Of a stretch of 7,241 nucleotides of DNA, positions 5,534 to 7,241 are shown in pieces. This stretch comes from CBDUVZ01 sp965370805 (lineage in GTDB: Bacteria; Hydrothermota; Tepidihabitantia; Tepidihabitantales; Tepidihabitantaceae). A program made the translations under genes and the position numbers. The notes beneath the pieces were generated by a model, which saw only the letters and a program-made list of their open reading frames with translations, was not told the DNA's origin and ran no database searches. The DNA is taken from positions 1 through 7,241 of the forward strand of contig CBDUVZ010000132.1 in the NCBI GenBank assembly GCA_965370805.1, read 5' to 3'. Numbering within the stretch: the stretch's first letter is position 1; each line of letters begins with the position of its first letter.

Positions 5534-7020
5534 GGTCGGGTGGCGGCCTGGAACAGCAGCTCTCCGGCCCGGTACGTCGCCAGGACCCGGCAATCGTTGT
5601 CGGTGCGTGGGTCGCCGGACAGGACCGCAAGGTCGGCGTCGAACCCGGGTTCGATCCGTCCGGCCCGCATTTCGAGTCCGAGCGACCAGGCGGCCGCGGT
5701 GGTGAACATCGCGAACGCCTCGGCGCCGGATATCCGCTCGCGCGGATTGGGGTGCGCGACTGCGGCCCGGATTCCGGCAAGCGGGTCGATCGGGGTAATC
5801 GGCGCGTCCGACCCTCCGGCCAGGATTACGCCGGCGTCAAGCAGGGAACGGTAGGGATTGGTTTTCTCCCACCGGCTGCCCAGCCGTTCGGCATACATTC
5901 CGTCCGGTCCGCCCCAGCGGGCTTCGAACGCCGGCTGGACCCCGAGGATGAGTTCCAGTTCGGCGATGCGCTCGATGAGTCCGGTAGACAGGAGTTCGGC
6001 GTGTTCGATGCGATGGCGGAGGGGGTTCGCGGTTGCGCCCCCGGTCAGTTCTTCGTGACTGCGTACGACCTGTTCTACCGCCCGGTCGCCGATGGCGTGC
6101 ACCGCGGTCTGCAGATTGAGCGCGTTCGCGTCACGGATGAATGCGAGCAGTTCCTCGTCGGTCAGGTAGCAGTTGCCGCTGTCGCCCGGCGAGTCGGCAT
6201 ACTTCTGTTCGAGCGCCGCGGTGTGTGAACCGAAAGAGCCGTCAATCAGGATGCAGCCTCCGACCCGGGGCAGCCCCAGTTGTCCGGCGGTCTTCGGGTT
6301 GCGGGTCTGGGCGAACGGGACGGCTCTTGTCTTCAGGCCGGAGAGCGTGTCGAGCAGCAGTCGCCAGGCTTTCTCGTCGAGGTTGCTGTTTCCGACGAGC
6401 GCCGCGATTGTGGTTACGCCCCGGCTCAGGGCGGCGGTTGATGCTTCCCGGAGGGCTGCGCGGATTGTCGGCGGGTTGAGGCGCTGCTTGAAGGCCTTTG
6501 AGGCCCGTTCGTAGGCGCGTCCGCGCAGGACGCCGGTCGGCCGGCCGGATTCGTCCTGCTCGATTCCCGCGGGTTCGTTTTGCCCGATGGCAAGCGCCAG
6601 CCCGGCGGAGTTGAGCGCGGCCGAGTGGCCGTCGACGCGGTAGACCAGCAGCGGAATATCAGTTGCGACCCGGTCGAGTTCCGCGCGGGAGGGATACCTT
6701 TTCTCGACAAGGGTATCCGGGTCGAGGTTGAAGCCGAGCATGATTCCGCATTGCTCCGCGGCCGGGAGTCGTTCCCGGAGCGTTGCCAGGAGTTCGGCAA
6801 TCGAACCGGCGGTCCGGAGGTCGGCGAACAGTCGTTCCAGTCCGAGTTCGAGCGGGTGGAGGTGCGCGTCGATGAACCCGGCGGTGATGTAAGGCGATTC
6901 CGGCTCCGGTCCGTCCGGCAGCGGGATGATTTCCGTCACGTGGCCGCGCTCGATTACCAGTTCTCCGGGTACCGGTCCGGCGTCCGGCAGCGTGATGATA
7001 TTGCCTTTGAGTTTGGTCAT
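5530..7020 (-). CDS. YtcJ-like metal-dependent amidohydrolase (Amidohydro_3)
   Basis: A 496-residue member of the amidohydrolase superfamily, closest in pattern to the YtcJ / N-substituted formamide deformylase group. The N- and C-terminal segments form the small beta-sandwich (about 1-46 and 452-490) that flanks the barrel. Metal-binding features in order are DAHLHP (His53, His55) after strand 1, VHAIGD (His308), RIEHAE (His340) and GGSDAP (Asp405). VDGHSAALN (129-137) and IDGSFGSHTAAL (259-270) are further family-typical stretches. The usual five-ligand logic is therefore largely present and the enzyme should be active. No signal peptide is visible, so it is probably cytoplasmic. It starts at ATG 7020 with an AGAGGA site eight bases upstream and overlaps both neighbours by ATGA. 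The true substrate cannot be read from sequence; many relatives are annotated only as amidohydrolases. It is a few tens of residues shorter than typical YtcJ proteins, with no obvious missing core. Confidence 0.88.
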   Translation of the reverse strand: MTKLKGNIITLPDAGPVPGELVIERGHVTEIIPLPDGPEPESPYITAGFIDAHLHPLELGLERLFADLRTAGSIAELLATLRERLPAAEQCGIMLGFNLDPDTLVEKRYPSRAELDRVATDIPLLVYRVDGHSAALNSAGLALAIGQNEPAGIEQDESGRPTGVLRGRAYERASKAFKQRLNPPTIRAALREASTAALSRGVTTIAALVGNSNLDEKAWRLLLDTLSGLKTRAVPFAQTRNPKTAGQLGLPRVGGCILIDGSFGSHTAALEQKYADSPGDSGNCYLTDEELLAFIRDANALNLQTAVHAIGDRAVEQVVRSHEELTGGATANPLRHRIEHAELLSTGLIERIAELELILGVQPAFEARWGGPDGMYAERLGSRWEKTNPYRSLLDAGVILAGGSDAPITPIDPLAGIRAAVAHPNPRERISGAEAFAMFTTAAAWSLGLEMRAGRIEPGFDADLAVLSGDPRTDNDCRVLATYRAGELLFQAATRP

Positions 7021-7241
7021 TGGTCATTTCCTCTTTCGAGGCGGACGACTACTTCGACGTGGAATGTCTGCGGGAACATATCCACCGGCTCGATGTCGGT
7101 CGTCCGGTAGTTGAGTTCCTTGAGGAGTTTCAGGTCGCGGGCGAGTGTCGCCGGATGACAGGAGACGTAGACGATTCGTGCGGGCCGCAGGCCGGCGACG
7201 CGCTTGAGGGTCTCCGGCGCGCATCCCCTGCGGGGCGGGTC
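7017..7241 (-). CDS. rlmD: RlmD/RumA-family 23S rRNA (uracil-5-)-methyltransferase, C-terminal fragment
   Basis: The last 74 residues of a gene running off the right edge; read on the minus strand it is open from base 7241 to the TGA at 7017-7019. It opens with DPPRRGC, the SAM-methyltransferase motif of the TrmA/RumA family, and continues to RIVYVSCHPATLARDL (fragment residues 22-37). The Cys of SCxP (residue 28) is the nucleophile that attacks uracil C6 in this family. VDMFPQTFHVE (53-63) carries the catalytic-base Glu (residue 63). These enzymes make 5-methyluridine in rRNA using S-adenosylmethionine; E. coli RlmD (RumA) acts on 23S U1939. The N-terminal TRAM and iron-sulfur regions, if present, are outside the window, so RlmD, RlmC/RlmCD and TrmA-type specificity cannot be separated. 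It overlaps the amidohydrolase start by four bases (ATGA) and is the most upstream gene of this operon in the window. Confidence 0.9.
   Translation of the reverse strand, partial: DPPRRGCAPETLKRVAGLRPARIVYVSCHPATLARDLKLLKELNYRTTDIEPVDMFPQTFHVEVVVRLERGNDQ
7029..7034 (-). promoter_or_regulatory. Ribosome binding site of the amidohydrolase gene
   Basis: AGAGGA on the minus strand, inside the end of the methyltransferase gene, lies eight bases before ATG 7020. The spacing is normal and supports that start. Confidence 0.7.

Noticed and set aside
5534..5593. 20-residue N-terminal extension of PolX
   Set aside because: The extension is Pro/Gly/Arg-rich and overlaps the amidohydrolase coding end. 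ATG 5533 gives the standard PolX start and an ATGA junction.
3941..5854. Very long open frame (637 codons) on the plus strand opposite polX and the start of the next gene
   Set aside because: Over polX it is in codon-for-codon register with the minus-strand gene, so it stays open because polX rarely uses TTA, CTA or TCA. The product has no recognisable domain and runs across the boundary of two genes with intact motifs.
7024..7224. 66-codon reverse frame at the right edge
   Set aside because: It is a different frame of the methyltransferase fragment, whose SCHPATLARD and HVE motifs are in the frame ending at 7017.

Overview
The window (7,241 bases, roughly 60-65% G+C by eye) comes from a Gram-negative, double-membraned bacterium. 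This follows from a complete lptF-lptG pair, the inner-membrane permease of lipopolysaccharide export. The first 308 bases encode the C-terminus of a secreted protein ending in a Por/type IX (T9SS type A) style sorting domain, which is typical of the Bacteroidetes/FCB group and of candidate phyla such as WOR-3. I favour an FCB-group or candidate-phylum lineage, but no marker gene here fixes the taxonomy.

Layout. Bases 1-308 (+): 3' end of a surface or secreted protein gene, followed by a strong hairpin terminator at about 330-371. Bases 309-790: a 482-base stretch with no convincing gene. It holds the terminator, a perfect AT-rich dyad at 378-397, weak degenerate repeats and a promoter-like sequence immediately before lptF. 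Bases 791-3775 (+): a compact operon lptF - lptG - secreted alpha/beta hydrolase, with a 4-base ATGA overlap and then a 14-base overlap. Bases 3776-3814: a short convergent gap with no clear terminator. Bases 3815-7241 (-): a second compact operon read right to left, RlmD/RumA-family rRNA methyltransferase (3' end only) - YtcJ-like metal-dependent amidohydrolase - PolX (DNA polymerase X fused to a PHP domain), with ATGA overlaps at both junctions.

How the genes work together. LptF and LptG should form the membrane dimer that, with the ATPase LptB (not in the window), pulls LPS out of the inner membrane. The hydrolase behind them has a signal peptide and would act in the periplasm or outside, so an envelope-related substrate is plausible but unproven. 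The minus-strand operon joins an RNA modification enzyme, an uncharacterised hydrolase and a DNA repair polymerase, with no obvious single pathway.

Most of the window is ordinary housekeeping sequence. I did not find a convincing new defence, mobile or biosynthetic system. The points most worth a second look are the promoter geometry at lptF, which predicts a leaderless GTG-start mRNA; the unexplained 482-base region in front of it; and the secreted hydrolase translationally coupled to lptFG.
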